A stretch of 64,000 nucleotides of DNA from Chitinophagales bacterium (GTDB lineage: Bacteria; Bacteroidota; Bacteroidia; Chitinophagales; UBA2359), in contig JAWKLZ010000001.1 of NCBI GenBank assembly GCA_041392475.1, positions 2,604,001 through 2,668,000 of the forward strand, written 5' to 3'. Shown one piece after another: positions 54,529-62,473 of this stretch. The position numbers were made by a program, and so were the translations under genes. Position 1 is the first letter of the stretch, and every line of letters starts with the position of its first letter. The notes beneath the pieces are model-generated. The model searched no databases. It saw only the letters and a list, made by a program, of their open reading frames with translations, and was not told the origin of the DNA.

Positions 54529-55092
54529 TCAAGAATTCTTATCGACTACTGCCTTCAAAAAATAATATTGTTTATTAGGCTGTTGAACATTTTCTCCTTC
54601 TTCAAGAGTAACAACAAAGGAGTCTGCATCAGCCACATCTTTCAATTGTTGCATACCTTCGTCTATCTTTACTATTCCCACATCCATAGATTGACCTTCT
54701 TTGATAGCCCACAAGTGATAATCTTTGTCATTTGGGGGAGCGGGTAAATTCAATACATCCAAAAACACCTTTTGTGTTTCTGTATCCCAATAAATAGAGG
54801 CAACTCCTTCTTGTGCATCATTAAAAGCAACCATACGAATTACTTTACTGTTAGAATCCCTTAATACAACCAGTTGTTCAACTGTTCCATCTTGATTCAG
54901 TCGTTGTGAATCATTAAATTGTTGAACCAACTTTAAATTTGCTTGCTTTTCACTAATTAGTGCTTGTGTTATATTTTTATATTGAGTATAATAATAAAAC
55001 AATAAGCACTTACTGATAATGATAAGTATAATGGCAATACCAAGAATAAACTTGTATTTTTTTGCCTCGTTTTTAAGCGTTATTGAGGACAT
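54529..55092 (-). CDS. RskA C-terminal-domain-like protein lacking a visible sigma-binding part
   Basis: 187 residues. One membrane helix (about 14-34, FILGIAIILIIISKCLLFYYY) is preceded by a short basic cytoplasmic end of 13 residues. A coiled-coil-like stretch (~45-65) leads to a domain resembling the periplasmic end of anti-sigma-K factor RskA: VASIYWDTETQKVFLDVLNL, PAPPNDKDYHLWAIKEG and DVGIVKIDEG. Classical RskA proteins carry a cytoplasmic zinc-type or ASD domain of 70-100 residues before the helix; none fits here. No sigma factor gene is adjacent. It has its own promoter box at 55169 and lies 212 bases upstream of nqrA on the same strand. Confidence 0.8.
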   Translation of the reverse strand: MSSITLKNEAKKYKFILGIAIILIIISKCLLFYYYTQYKNITQALISEKQANLKLVQQFNDSQRLNQDGTVEQLVVLRDSNSKVIRMVAFNDAQEGVASIYWDTETQKVFLDVLNLPAPPNDKDYHLWAIKEGQSMDVGIVKIDEGMQQLKDVADADSFVVTLEEGENVQQPNKQYYFLKAVVDKNS

Positions 55093-55168
55093 ATTGAATA
55101 GGCTATTTTGTTTCGATTATAGAATGGAACAAATTATTCAACAAAAATAAAATTAAGGTAGAAATAAA

Positions 55169-55182
55169 GCAAATATATTTGC
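55169..55182 (-). promoter_or_regulatory. Palindromic -7 element upstream of the RskA-like gene
   Basis: GCAAATATATTTGC is a perfect 14-bp palindrome that contains TATATTTG on both strands. On the - strand it would serve the 55092 gene 77 bases away; on the + strand it points into the end of the moxR gene. Confidence 0.45.
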
Positions 55183-55216
55183 ATGAACTATGACAATTAA
55201 GGTATGAGTAGGCATT

Positions 55217-56212
55217 TTATCTAGGCACTTCAATCTGACTCACTATCAACTCTAAAATATCATCTGCCACTCTACCTTCCATCTCTTTCTCTGGACTCAA
55301 CATAATCCTATGTCGCATCGTAGGTTTGACCACCTGAGCGATGTCTTCTGGCGTTACAAAATCACGTCCTTGCATTGCAGCAAAAGCCTTAGAGGTCATC
55401 AAGATAGCCAATGATGCGCGAGGAGAAGCCCCTAAATACAAGTCTTGGTGATTGCGAGTAGTATGCACGATTTTGGCAATGTATTCCATCAATTTTTGCT
55501 CAACATGAATCTCACGAACCTGCTCCCGATACCTTGCCAAAGCATCAGCACTCAATACCGCTTGTACCACGCTAATGTCATGGCTATTCTTGCGGGTATG
55601 AAACCCTTCCAAAATATGTACCTCCTCCTCCAAACTTGGATAAGTCACTTCTATTTTGAACAGAAAACGGTCTAACTGAGCCTCTGGCAAACGATACGTA
55701 CCCTCCTGCTCAATAGGGTTTTGAGTCGCTAAAACCAAAAACGGTGGTGTCATCTCGTATTCATGCCCTTCAATGGTAATTTGGCGTTCTTCCATCACCT
55801 CAAACAAAGCAGACTGTGTCTTTGCTGGCGCACGGTTGATTTCGTCAATCAGCACCAAATTGGAAAAAATAGGACCTTTTTTGAATTCAAATTCCGATGT
55901 TTTGAAGTTGTAAACCGAAGTACCCAACACATCCGAAGGCATCAAATCAGGTGTAAACTGAATTCTATTGAAGTCTGTCGAAATAGTTCGAGCCAACAAT
56001 TTAGCCGTCAATGTCTTGGCAATACCTGGCACCCCTTCAATCAGCACATGCCCATCTGCCAAAACTGCTGCAATCAACAGGTCAACAAATTTTTGCTGCC
56101 CCACAATGATTTTTCCTATTTCTGCCTTAATTGCAGCCACAGACTCTTGCAAAGCACTCAAATCAGTCCGATGCTCAAAACTCTCTCCTAAATGTTCAAA
56201 ATTACTATCCAT
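55217..56212 (-). CDS. MoxR-family AAA+ ATPase
   Basis: 331 residues. Walker A is GVPGIAKTLTAK and Walker B LVLIDEINRAPAKTQSALFEVM, with sensor 1 in FLVLATQNPIEQEGTYRLPEAQLDRF; the C-terminal lid domain carries GASPRASLAIL. MoxR ATPases act as chaperones that help assemble or activate partner proteins, often with von Willebrand-factor A proteins. The gene overlaps the end of the DUF4350 gene by 8 bases, so both are co-transcribed. The DUF58 gene often found after this pair is not present here; the next gene is the RskA-like one on the same strand. Confidence 0.95.
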   Translation of the reverse strand: MDSNFEHLGESFEHRTDLSALQESVAAIKAEIGKIIVGQQKFVDLLIAAVLADGHVLIEGVPGIAKTLTAKLLARTISTDFNRIQFTPDLMPSDVLGTSVYNFKTSEFEFKKGPIFSNLVLIDEINRAPAKTQSALFEVMEERQITIEGHEYEMTPPFLVLATQNPIEQEGTYRLPEAQLDRFLFKIEVTYPSLEEEVHILEGFHTRKNSHDISVVQAVLSADALARYREQVREIHVEQKLMEYIAKIVHTTRNHQDLYLGASPRASLAILMTSKAFAAMQGRDFVTPEDIAQVVKPTMRHRIMLSPEKEMEGRVADDILELIVSQIEVPR

Positions 56213-57428
56213 TTGTTTTGTCTATAGTTTTTACCCTTGCATAAAAATTATCCATCGCCTTGTTCAATTCCAACAAGTCTTCTTGTAAAACATCTGCTTT
56301 GGTACGAATGTCTATGATTTTTTGGAACAACAACTTCACCAAAACCAAATCTACCCCCGATTTACTGGCTACCTTTTGATAAAATTCAAGGTCATACTCA
56401 ATATTGCGAATAAAATAATGATTTCTCAGATAATCAAAAAAATAGGTAATTTTTTTATCAGCCAAATTTTTGTGGTCGCCATGTTGGTAATACAGCAAAC
56501 CTACTGTTTTCGTAAAATCAAGCGTTGTATTGCTCACAGGTGGAATAATTGGAATGATTCGCTGTTTTCGTTTGGCTTCAAAAACAATAAAAAACAACAG
56601 CCCCACCAAACTAATATACAAAGCCCACTTCAATGCCTCGTTGTTCAGCAAATACCGCAAAGGAGTCTGCAATTCTTTCCGCCCCACATTGTAGTATTCG
56701 TCCCAATAAGTAGGCAATAGCGGCAAATGTGACAATGCCTTTTCGACATATTCCGCATTGTTGGCGTGTGTCATATTGTAGTTGGAAAAGACAATAGGAT
56801 TGGTGTGTAAAAAAAACGAGCCTTCACCAAAAGTAGTCCGAATAAAATTCGCTTCATCTTCTCCATTTACTCCCAAAACAATGGTATTCAAGGTATCAAA
56901 CCTTTCAAAATAATCATCTGCAATGTATCTCTTCAAATAATATGCACTATCTACCTTCAAATCGGGATGCACAAAATTGAAAGCCATTGTATCAGGAGCA
57001 TTTTTATCTTCCAAAAAACCATAATACCCCGTGTTGTCAATCTCCAAATTGAGTGTATCAGTCAATTTTTGAGGAAAATTTTGAGTTGCCAGAAAAACAT
57101 GATTCCCTTTGGCGACAAACTCCAGTAACTTTTCTTGATCCAATTCCTCCAATCCAAAATTCCAATTGATGAATAAATAATTATGCTTTGAAGCAAGCAA
57201 AGTAGTGTCTTGCAGTTGGTTGTAAATAGGCTGATACGTAGTTTCAATTATTTGTTGGGGCAATATTTTGTCAAGTAAATCGAATAAGATGAAATTTCCG
57301 TAAGGTATTTTGTCTTCTTTGGAGAAAGTCGTACTCCAATCAATAGGTTTTGGACGCATTACCTCCATGAGTATCAGCAACAAAAGCAGCGAAAAAACCA
57401 GAAAATTCAGTTTTCGATTTTCTTTCAT
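56205..57428 (-). CDS. DUF4350-type membrane protein, partner of MoxR
   Basis: 407 residues from the ATG at 57428. A 29-residue longer version from 57515 would run into the divergent gene's start and would put charged sequence before the membrane helix. Helix 1 is at residues ~8-24 (LNFLVFSLLLLLILMEV), followed by a DUF4350-like domain (YGNFILFDLLDKILPQQII, then NYLFINWNFGLEELDQEKLLEFVAKGNHVFLA), which resembles a GATase1/IFT52-like fold. Helix 2 (~255-275, WALYISLVGLLFFIVFEA) is followed by a cytoplasmic helical end. It is paired with moxR, as often in Bacteroidota. The molecular role is unknown. Confidence 0.88.
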   Translation of the reverse strand: MKENRKLNFLVFSLLLLLILMEVMRPKPIDWSTTFSKEDKIPYGNFILFDLLDKILPQQIIETTYQPIYNQLQDTTLLASKHNYLFINWNFGLEELDQEKLLEFVAKGNHVFLATQNFPQKLTDTLNLEIDNTGYYGFLEDKNAPDTMAFNFVHPDLKVDSAYYLKRYIADDYFERFDTLNTIVLGVNGEDEANFIRTTFGEGSFFLHTNPIVFSNYNMTHANNAEYVEKALSHLPLLPTYWDEYYNVGRKELQTPLRYLLNNEALKWALYISLVGLLFFIVFEAKRKQRIIPIIPPVSNTTLDFTKTVGLLYYQHGDHKNLADKKITYFFDYLRNHYFIRNIEYDLEFYQKVASKSGVDLVLVKLLFQKIIDIRTKADVLQEDLLELNKAMDNFYARVKTIDKTNG

Positions 57429-57482
57429 GCTTGCAATATCCGATATTTCCGAATTATTCCCAAATATTAGTAAATTGCAGTC

Positions 57483-59606
57483 ATGTTCAAATATCATTTT
57501 TCGCCTACCATACATCTCTTTGTAGTCTTACTTGCACTGATAGTCAATCAGTGGCAATCGGTCTATGCCCAGATTCCTACCAGCGATTTAGAGACCATAG
57601 AGCAGTTGTTAGAACGCTTGGCGGAGGATGCAGAAGATGACCGATCCACCGATTTCAACACCATTTTGGAGAGTTTGGAGGATTACCGTTTGAATCCCCT
57701 CAACCTCAATACGGCTTCTTTTGAAGAACTTTCAGAACTACAATTTTTGTCTTCCCAACAAATTATTGCGCTTTTAGCCTATCGAGAAACCTTAGAAAAA
57801 TTTGTAACGGTTTATGAACTTCAAGTCGTCAATGGATTTGATTTGATTACCGCCAAACTCTTAGCCAATTTTGTAGTGGTGGACGAACCGAGAGAAAAAA
57901 TACCGATTAAAGAACTTTTATTAGAAGGGAAAAATCAACTGTTTTTGCAGTATCAACAAACTTTGGAGAATCAACAAGGCTATTTGAAGTTGGACACCTT
58001 AGAGGATGGAACGGCTGTCAGCAAATTTAAAGGAAGTCCTGCAAAACTCACCCTGCGCTACCGCTACAACTACGGCACACGCCTGAGTTATGGCTTCACT
58101 GCCGAAAAAGATGCAGGGGAAGAATTCTTCAAAGGTTCGCAAAAACGGGGTTTCGATTTCTATTCAGGTCACGTATATATGCGGGATGTCGGCCCATTCA
58201 AGCATCTTGCCTTGGGAGATTTTGAAGTAAAATTTGGGCAAGGCTTGGCAGTTTGGTCGGGTTTTGGAACTCGAAAAGGAGAAGATGTATTGAACCTTTT
58301 TCGACAAGAATTTCCACTCAAAAAATACACATCAGTCAATGAAACCAGCTTTTTTAGAGGAGCAGCAGCGACCGTTGGAGGTGAAAAATGGGAAGCCACT
58401 GCTTTTGTTTCCTACAAAGCCATTGACGGCAATGTATTGCTAGGTGTAAGAGATACTTTAGACGTATTGGACGAAGAAGTATTGCAGTTTACCTCCATTC
58501 AAGTAGCAGGATTGCACCGAACTGACGCAGAATTGGCAGACAGAAAAGCCATCCAACGATTTGATACAGGGGCAAGTATTCACTACAAAAACAAAGATTT
58601 TTCGCTTGGTGGAAATGCCTTTTTCAGCAAGTTCAATGCACCACTTCAACCTTCAAACGATGCCTACAACCGCTTTCGGTTCAATGGCGACCAACTCCTC
58701 AATCTAAGCGTGGATTACCGTTGGCTCTTGTCAAGACTGGCACTTTGGGGCGAAACAGCCGTAAGCGATAATGGCGCAATGGCTACCTTACACGGTGCAT
58801 TGGTGGAGGTTGCAGACCAAATATCGGTAGGAATGTTGTACCGAAATTATAGCAAAAAATACCAAAGCCTCAACGCCAATGCCTTTGGAGAATCCTCTCG
58901 CCCTCAAAATGAAGAAGGTTTTTATATAGGTGCAGAAATCCTGCCTGTTCCCCAATTTCGTTTACAAGTATATGCAGATGTATTCCAGCATCCTTTCCTA
59001 AAATTTCGAGTAGATGGCCCTTCACGGGGCGTAGAATACTTTGCACAACTCAATTACAGTTTGAACCGAAATGTGGAAATGTATGCCCGCTACCGCAATG
59101 AAAACAAACTGCAAAATGCTCCTGCAAACAGTGAAAACAGTATCAACGTATTGAGTCACCGCCAAAAATCAGATTTTCGATACAACATAGATTACCGAGC
59201 AAGTTACCGCCTCCGCTTCAAAAGCCGCCTGCAATGGTCTTGGTTCGACAACGGTGTGACTGCCAAACAACGAGGCTTTTTCCTCAGTCAAGATGTCAAA
59301 TATACTTTGGCAAAAATGCCTTTGGATTTGACCGCCCGTTTTGCTTTGTTTGATACCCAATCTTTTGACACTCGCATTTATGCCTATGAAAGTTCGGTTT
59401 TATATGATTTTAGCATCCCATTTTTTGCAGACAGAGGCAGTCGTTTTTACATGATGGCCAAATATGAATTTAGCCGCTATGTCCATTGCTGGCTCCGTTT
59501 TGCCCAAACTTACACCGCTAATCAAGAAACAATTAGTTCGGGCAATAATCTAATCAATGGCAATGTGCAGTCAGAAATCAAAGCAATGGTACGGTTAAAA
59601 TGGTAG
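57483..59606 (+). CDS. Helix-hairpin-helix protein with outer-membrane beta-barrel-like region
   Basis: 707 residues with a signal peptide (1-29, cleavage VYA-Q). Residues ~70-135 hold ComEA-type helix-hairpin-helix units (NPLNLNTASFEELSELQFLS, then VYELQVVNGFDLITAKLL). The rest is rich in alternating aromatic strands (LTLRYRYNYGTRLSYGF, GPFKHLALGDFEVKFGQGL, VEMYARYRNENKL) and ends in a strand with a terminal aromatic residue (IKAMVRLKW), as expected of an outer-membrane barrel. HhH-plus-barrel proteins of this type are widespread in Bacteroidota; a role in DNA uptake has been suggested by the HhH part but is not shown here. It is divergent from the DUF4350 gene with only 54 bases between. 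Confidence 0.88.
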   Translation: MFKYHFSPTIHLFVVLLALIVNQWQSVYAQIPTSDLETIEQLLERLAEDAEDDRSTDFNTILESLEDYRLNPLNLNTASFEELSELQFLSSQQIIALLAYRETLEKFVTVYELQVVNGFDLITAKLLANFVVVDEPREKIPIKELLLEGKNQLFLQYQQTLENQQGYLKLDTLEDGTAVSKFKGSPAKLTLRYRYNYGTRLSYGFTAEKDAGEEFFKGSQKRGFDFYSGHVYMRDVGPFKHLALGDFEVKFGQGLAVWSGFGTRKGEDVLNLFRQEFPLKKYTSVNETSFFRGAAATVGGEKWEATAFVSYKAIDGNVLLGVRDTLDVLDEEVLQFTSIQVAGLHRTDAELADRKAIQRFDTGASIHYKNKDFSLGGNAFFSKFNAPLQPSNDAYNRFRFNGDQLLNLSVDYRWLLSRLALWGETAVSDNGAMATLHGALVEVADQISVGMLYRNYSKKYQSLNANAFGESSRPQNEEGFYIGAEILPVPQFRLQVYADVFQHPFLKFRVDGPSRGVEYFAQLNYSLNRNVEMYARYRNENKLQNAPANSENSINVLSHRQKSDFRYNIDYRASYRLRFKSRLQWSWFDNGVTAKQRGFFLSQDVKYTLAKMPLDLTARFALFDTQSFDTRIYAYESSVLYDFSIPFFADRGSRFYMMAKYEFSRYVHCWLRFAQTYTANQETISSGNNLINGNVQSEIKAMVRLKW

Positions 59607-59701
59607 TCTTTGGTGTGTTAATGTTTTGCTTGCGATTCTATGATTTTGTGTTGAGGTGTTAGGATTAAAACAATATATTTCAATTTTTGACAACATCAAA
59701 A
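59607..59701. other. Non-coding interval after the HhH/barrel gene
   Basis: AT-rich, no ORF or repeat recognised. The structured stretch follows directly at 59702. Confidence 0.4.
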
Positions 59702-59839
59702 AGGGCATAGCCCTGTTCCTATTTGTAGGAAAATAGCTCGAATTTAATCCAATAGGAGTGTAGCTTCGGCACGTTAATGGTTTCGGTGGTGTCGTTGCTA
59801 AGCCCCTTAGATTATGATTTTGCAGCCTTCTTCTGCAAA
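59702..59839. other. Cluster of three short perfect hairpins (candidate structured element)
   Basis: AGGGC-ATA-GCCCT (59702-59714), TTCCTA-TTTG-TAGGAA (59716-59731) and TTTGCAG-7-CTGCAAA (59819-59839) are perfect stems. Between them lies a GC-richer stretch, including AGTGTAGCTTCGGCACG, unlike the surrounding AT-rich DNA. It may be a terminator for the HhH gene, a leader RNA of the pseudouridine synthase gene or a dispersed intergenic element. No known RNA family could be assigned by eye. Confidence 0.45.
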
Positions 59840-59900
59840 TAAAGTCACAGTGATACTGCTGAATGTTTTGCTTGTAGCGTTCAAAAAAACCAAAAAACTC

Positions 59901-60560
59901 ATGACCAAAATCCCCTTCAAAACCATCATTCTCAAAGAAACACCTCAATACCTTGTTATCAACAAACCTGCGGGACTCATCGTTGAAAAAAATCCCTACG
60001 AAAGCCCTACCATTGAAGAAATGGCATTGCAGTACCTACAAAACACCAAACCTAATGCTTATCTCGGAATTGTACACCGTTTAGACCGAGTGACAAGTGG
60101 CGTATTGTTATTGGCAAAGAAAAAAAGCACACTCAAAGCCTTCAATGAGCAGTTCAGTCGCCGTCAAGTCCGCAAAACCTATCTCGCTTTGGTAGAAAAT
60201 CCCCCTTCAAAACCACAAGATACGCTCATACATTGGCTACAAAAAGACCTGAAAAACAAAAAAGCCCTTCTCTCTAAAACTCCAATAAAAAATGCTTCGG
60301 AATGTCGCCTTCACTATCAACTACTGCAAAAAACTGAAAAGGGCTATCTATTAGAAATACAACCACATACAGGAAAATTTCACCAAATTAGAGCACAATT
60401 GGCTGCAATCGGTTGTCCAATTGTAGGGGATCAAAAATATGGTGCAAGCAGTGATTTTGGCGTAAATTCGATTGCTTTACATGCTTCAAAATTGAAATTT
60501 CGAGATACGGTAAGCGGAGAATGGGAGGAGATTGAAGCCCAATCAACATTTTTGCAGTAA
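59901..60560 (+). CDS. RluA-family RNA pseudouridine synthase
   Basis: 219 residues from the ATG at 59901. The frame is open from 59814, but the catalytic domain starts right at this ATG and the earlier part overlaps the hairpin cluster. There is no S4 domain. It shows VINKPAGLIVEKNP, the catalytic motif GIVHRLDRVTSGVLLLAKK with the nucleophilic Asp in HRLD, RKTYLALVENPP, and the C-terminal IQPHTGKFHQIRAQLAAIGCPIVGDQKYG. It converts uridine to pseudouridine in rRNA or tRNA; the position cannot be told. Confidence 0.93.
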   Translation: MTKIPFKTIILKETPQYLVINKPAGLIVEKNPYESPTIEEMALQYLQNTKPNAYLGIVHRLDRVTSGVLLLAKKKSTLKAFNEQFSRRQVRKTYLALVENPPSKPQDTLIHWLQKDLKNKKALLSKTPIKNASECRLHYQLLQKTEKGYLLEIQPHTGKFHQIRAQLAAIGCPIVGDQKYGASSDFGVNSIALHASKLKFRDTVSGEWEEIEAQSTFLQ

Positions 60561-60613
60561 GCATTAGATTTTTAATAACTCTTTCATTAATAGCTGCTTT
60601 GCATGATTGTTTT

Positions 60614-61108
60614 TCAAAAATTCAACTCCGCACGAGATACCCAACTAGGAGCATTGTCCATTCCTTGCCGCAACAACAAATTCAACTGTGCTGCATGGTG
60701 TTGAACATGGCGCATATTGTACAGAAGTATCTCAAAAACACTGTAATTTTTGTATTCAGTCACAAAACGTTTTTCTGCACCTTCAGCCGTCAAATTTGAA
60801 ATAACATCGTTACATTTTTGACGGCAAAACGCCAAATACTGCAACAGTTCCTCTTTGCTGTAAACCCGTTCTGGCATAACACCGCTTGGGTCAAATTCGG
60901 ACAAAGTATAGGGTTTGGGTGGATGAAAAGAATCGGGTTCGTCCGTCAAATAATAATCCAAAAAAAATAAGGTGTGGTAAGCAATGTACCAAAAATTGGA
61001 GTCTGTATCCCAAAGTTCATCAGGACAAGCGATTATAGCATTTTCAAGCATATCAATTGAAGCTCCAAACTGCTGCCACAAGGATTCTTTAAACAATGGA
61101 TTCATCAT
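60614..61108 (-). CDS. DinB-superfamily protein
   Basis: 164 residues (two Met codons in a row at the start). DinB-like four-helix bundle proteins bind a divalent metal through three histidines. His candidates are in FWYIAYHTLFFLDYYL and in MRHVQHHAAQLNLLLRQG, at the places expected in the family. Some members are thiol transferases (bacillithiol or mycothiol S-transferases); the substrate here is unknown. It starts 20 bases after the stop of hmgA on the same strand, so the two are likely co-transcribed. Confidence 0.85.
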   Translation of the reverse strand: MMNPLFKESLWQQFGASIDMLENAIIACPDELWDTDSNFWYIAYHTLFFLDYYLTDEPDSFHPPKPYTLSEFDPSGVMPERVYSKEELLQYLAFCRQKCNDVISNLTAEGAEKRFVTEYKNYSVFEILLYNMRHVQHHAAQLNLLLRQGMDNAPSWVSRAELNF

Positions 61109-61128
61109 GTATTTTTTTTATGGTGAAA

Positions 61129-62295
61129 TCAATGCGCTCCTTCCAACCAAGATTGGTAATATTCCCCATCATCAATCTTCAAAGCATTTTCGGTGACATT
61201 CAAGGGTTTAAAGGTGTCAATCATCACTGCCAACTCCTCCGTTTTGGTTTGTCCAATGCTGCGCTCATACGCTCCAGGATGTGGACCATGTGGAATGCCA
61301 CCAGGATGCAGAGTGATGTAGCCAGGCCCAATGTTGTTTCGGCTCATAAAATCACCGTCCACATAATACAGCATCTCATCCGAATCAATATTGGAGTGAT
61401 TGTAGGGTGCAGGAATGGATTGAGGATGGTAGTCGTAGAGGCGAGGACAAAAAGAGCAAATCACAAAAGCTTTGGTTTCAAATGTTTGGTGAACTGGTGG
61501 CGGCTGATGCACCCGTCCCGTAATTGGCTCAAAATTGTGAATCGAAAAACCATAGGGATAATTGTAACCATCCCAACCTACTACATCAAATGGATGACTT
61601 GCATACAGCAAAGTATGGAGCGTTCCTTGCTTCTTGATTTTCATCACAAAATCTCCCGTTTCATCATGCGTTTCCAAGTTTTCGGGCAAGATGTAATCTC
61701 GCTCACAAAACGGAGAATGTTCGAGCATCTGACCAAACCAATTTCGGTAGCGTTTGGGGGTGTAAATGGGATCAAAAGATTCGGCATACAAAATACGGTT
61801 GTCCTCTGTATCGAAGTCAATTTGGTAAATCATGCCACGGGGAATAATCAGATAATCACCATATTGAAAAGGGATATTTCCCAAAAGTGTCCGCAACGTT
61901 CCTGTTCCTTTGTGGATAAACAACATTTCATCGGCATCTGCATTTTTATAAAAGTATTCCTTCAATGATTTTCGGGGAGCAGCCAAACCAATATGAACAT
62001 CACTATTGACCAAAAGTGGTTCTCTCGATTCCAAAAAATCATCTTTTGGAGCAATATTGAAGCCCACAAGTTTTCGGGCAGTAATGTTTTTTTGTACGGC
62101 AATTTTTGGAGAAACATCCACGCTTTCCAGAATTTCTTTCACCATTGTAGGACGGTGAACCTGATAGAGTAGCGATGACATTCCATCAAAACCAATCGTG
62201 CCAAACAACTGCTCGTAATACAGTTCGCCATTGGCTTTTCGAAATTGGGTATGTCTTTTTTGGGGTATCTTTCCAAGTTTGTGGTAAATAGGCAT
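61129..62295 (-). CDS. hmgA: Homogentisate 1,2-dioxygenase
   Basis: 388 residues. It opens the ring of homogentisate with O2 and Fe(II) to maleylacetoacetate in tyrosine/phenylalanine breakdown. Cupin-like architecture is visible: DEMLFIHKGTGTLRTLLG, GDYLIIPRGMIYQIDF, VVGWDGYNYPYGFSIHNFEP, PPPVHQTFETKAFVICSFCPR, and the C-terminal iron site region YITLHPGGIPHGPHPGAYE with several His and a Glu. It is the first gene of a unit with the DinB gene, and divergent from a thiolase; a symmetric site lies between them. Confidence 0.93.
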   Translation of the reverse strand: MPIYHKLGKIPQKRHTQFRKANGELYYEQLFGTIGFDGMSSLLYQVHRPTMVKEILESVDVSPKIAVQKNITARKLVGFNIAPKDDFLESREPLLVNSDVHIGLAAPRKSLKEYFYKNADADEMLFIHKGTGTLRTLLGNIPFQYGDYLIIPRGMIYQIDFDTEDNRILYAESFDPIYTPKRYRNWFGQMLEHSPFCERDYILPENLETHDETGDFVMKIKKQGTLHTLLYASHPFDVVGWDGYNYPYGFSIHNFEPITGRVHQPPPVHQTFETKAFVICSFCPRLYDYHPQSIPAPYNHSNIDSDEMLYYVDGDFMSRNNIGPGYITLHPGGIPHGPHPGAYERSIGQTKTEELAVMIDTFKPLNVTENALKIDDGEYYQSWLEGAH

Positions 62296-62335
62296 AGAGA
62301 TAATAATTGAAAATCATTCAAATAAAGTAAGTTGG

Positions 62336-62343
62336 CAAATTTA
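62336..62343 (-). promoter_or_regulatory. Candidate -7 box of hmgA
   Basis: The - strand reads TAAATTTG (TANNTTTG), 40 bases before the hmgA ATG and 18 bases from the inverted repeat at 62362-62383. Confidence 0.45.
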
Positions 62344-62361
62344 AACAATTTGATAATTCAA

Positions 62362-62383
62362 AAAACAAATGTATGTTTGTTTT
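62362..62383. promoter_or_regulatory. Candidate operator between hmgA and the thiolase gene
   Basis: AAAACAAA and TTTGTTTT are perfect inverted halves around a 6-base centre (TGTATG). The 22-bp dyad sits just upstream of the hmgA -7 box in the shared divergent region. A regulator binding here could control both catabolic genes; no regulator gene is visible in the window. Confidence 0.4.
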
Positions 62384-62473
62384 CTGCTAAAAGGCAAGTA
62401 AACTTACTATACCAATGAGTTGTATTTTGGGAAAACTAAAGCGATAACAGACTTCAAAATAAAACAAATATAG

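Noticed and set aside
57429..57515. 29-residue N-terminal extension of the DUF4350 protein
   Set aside because: It would overlap the divergent gene that starts at 57483, and it puts a charged stretch before the first membrane helix.
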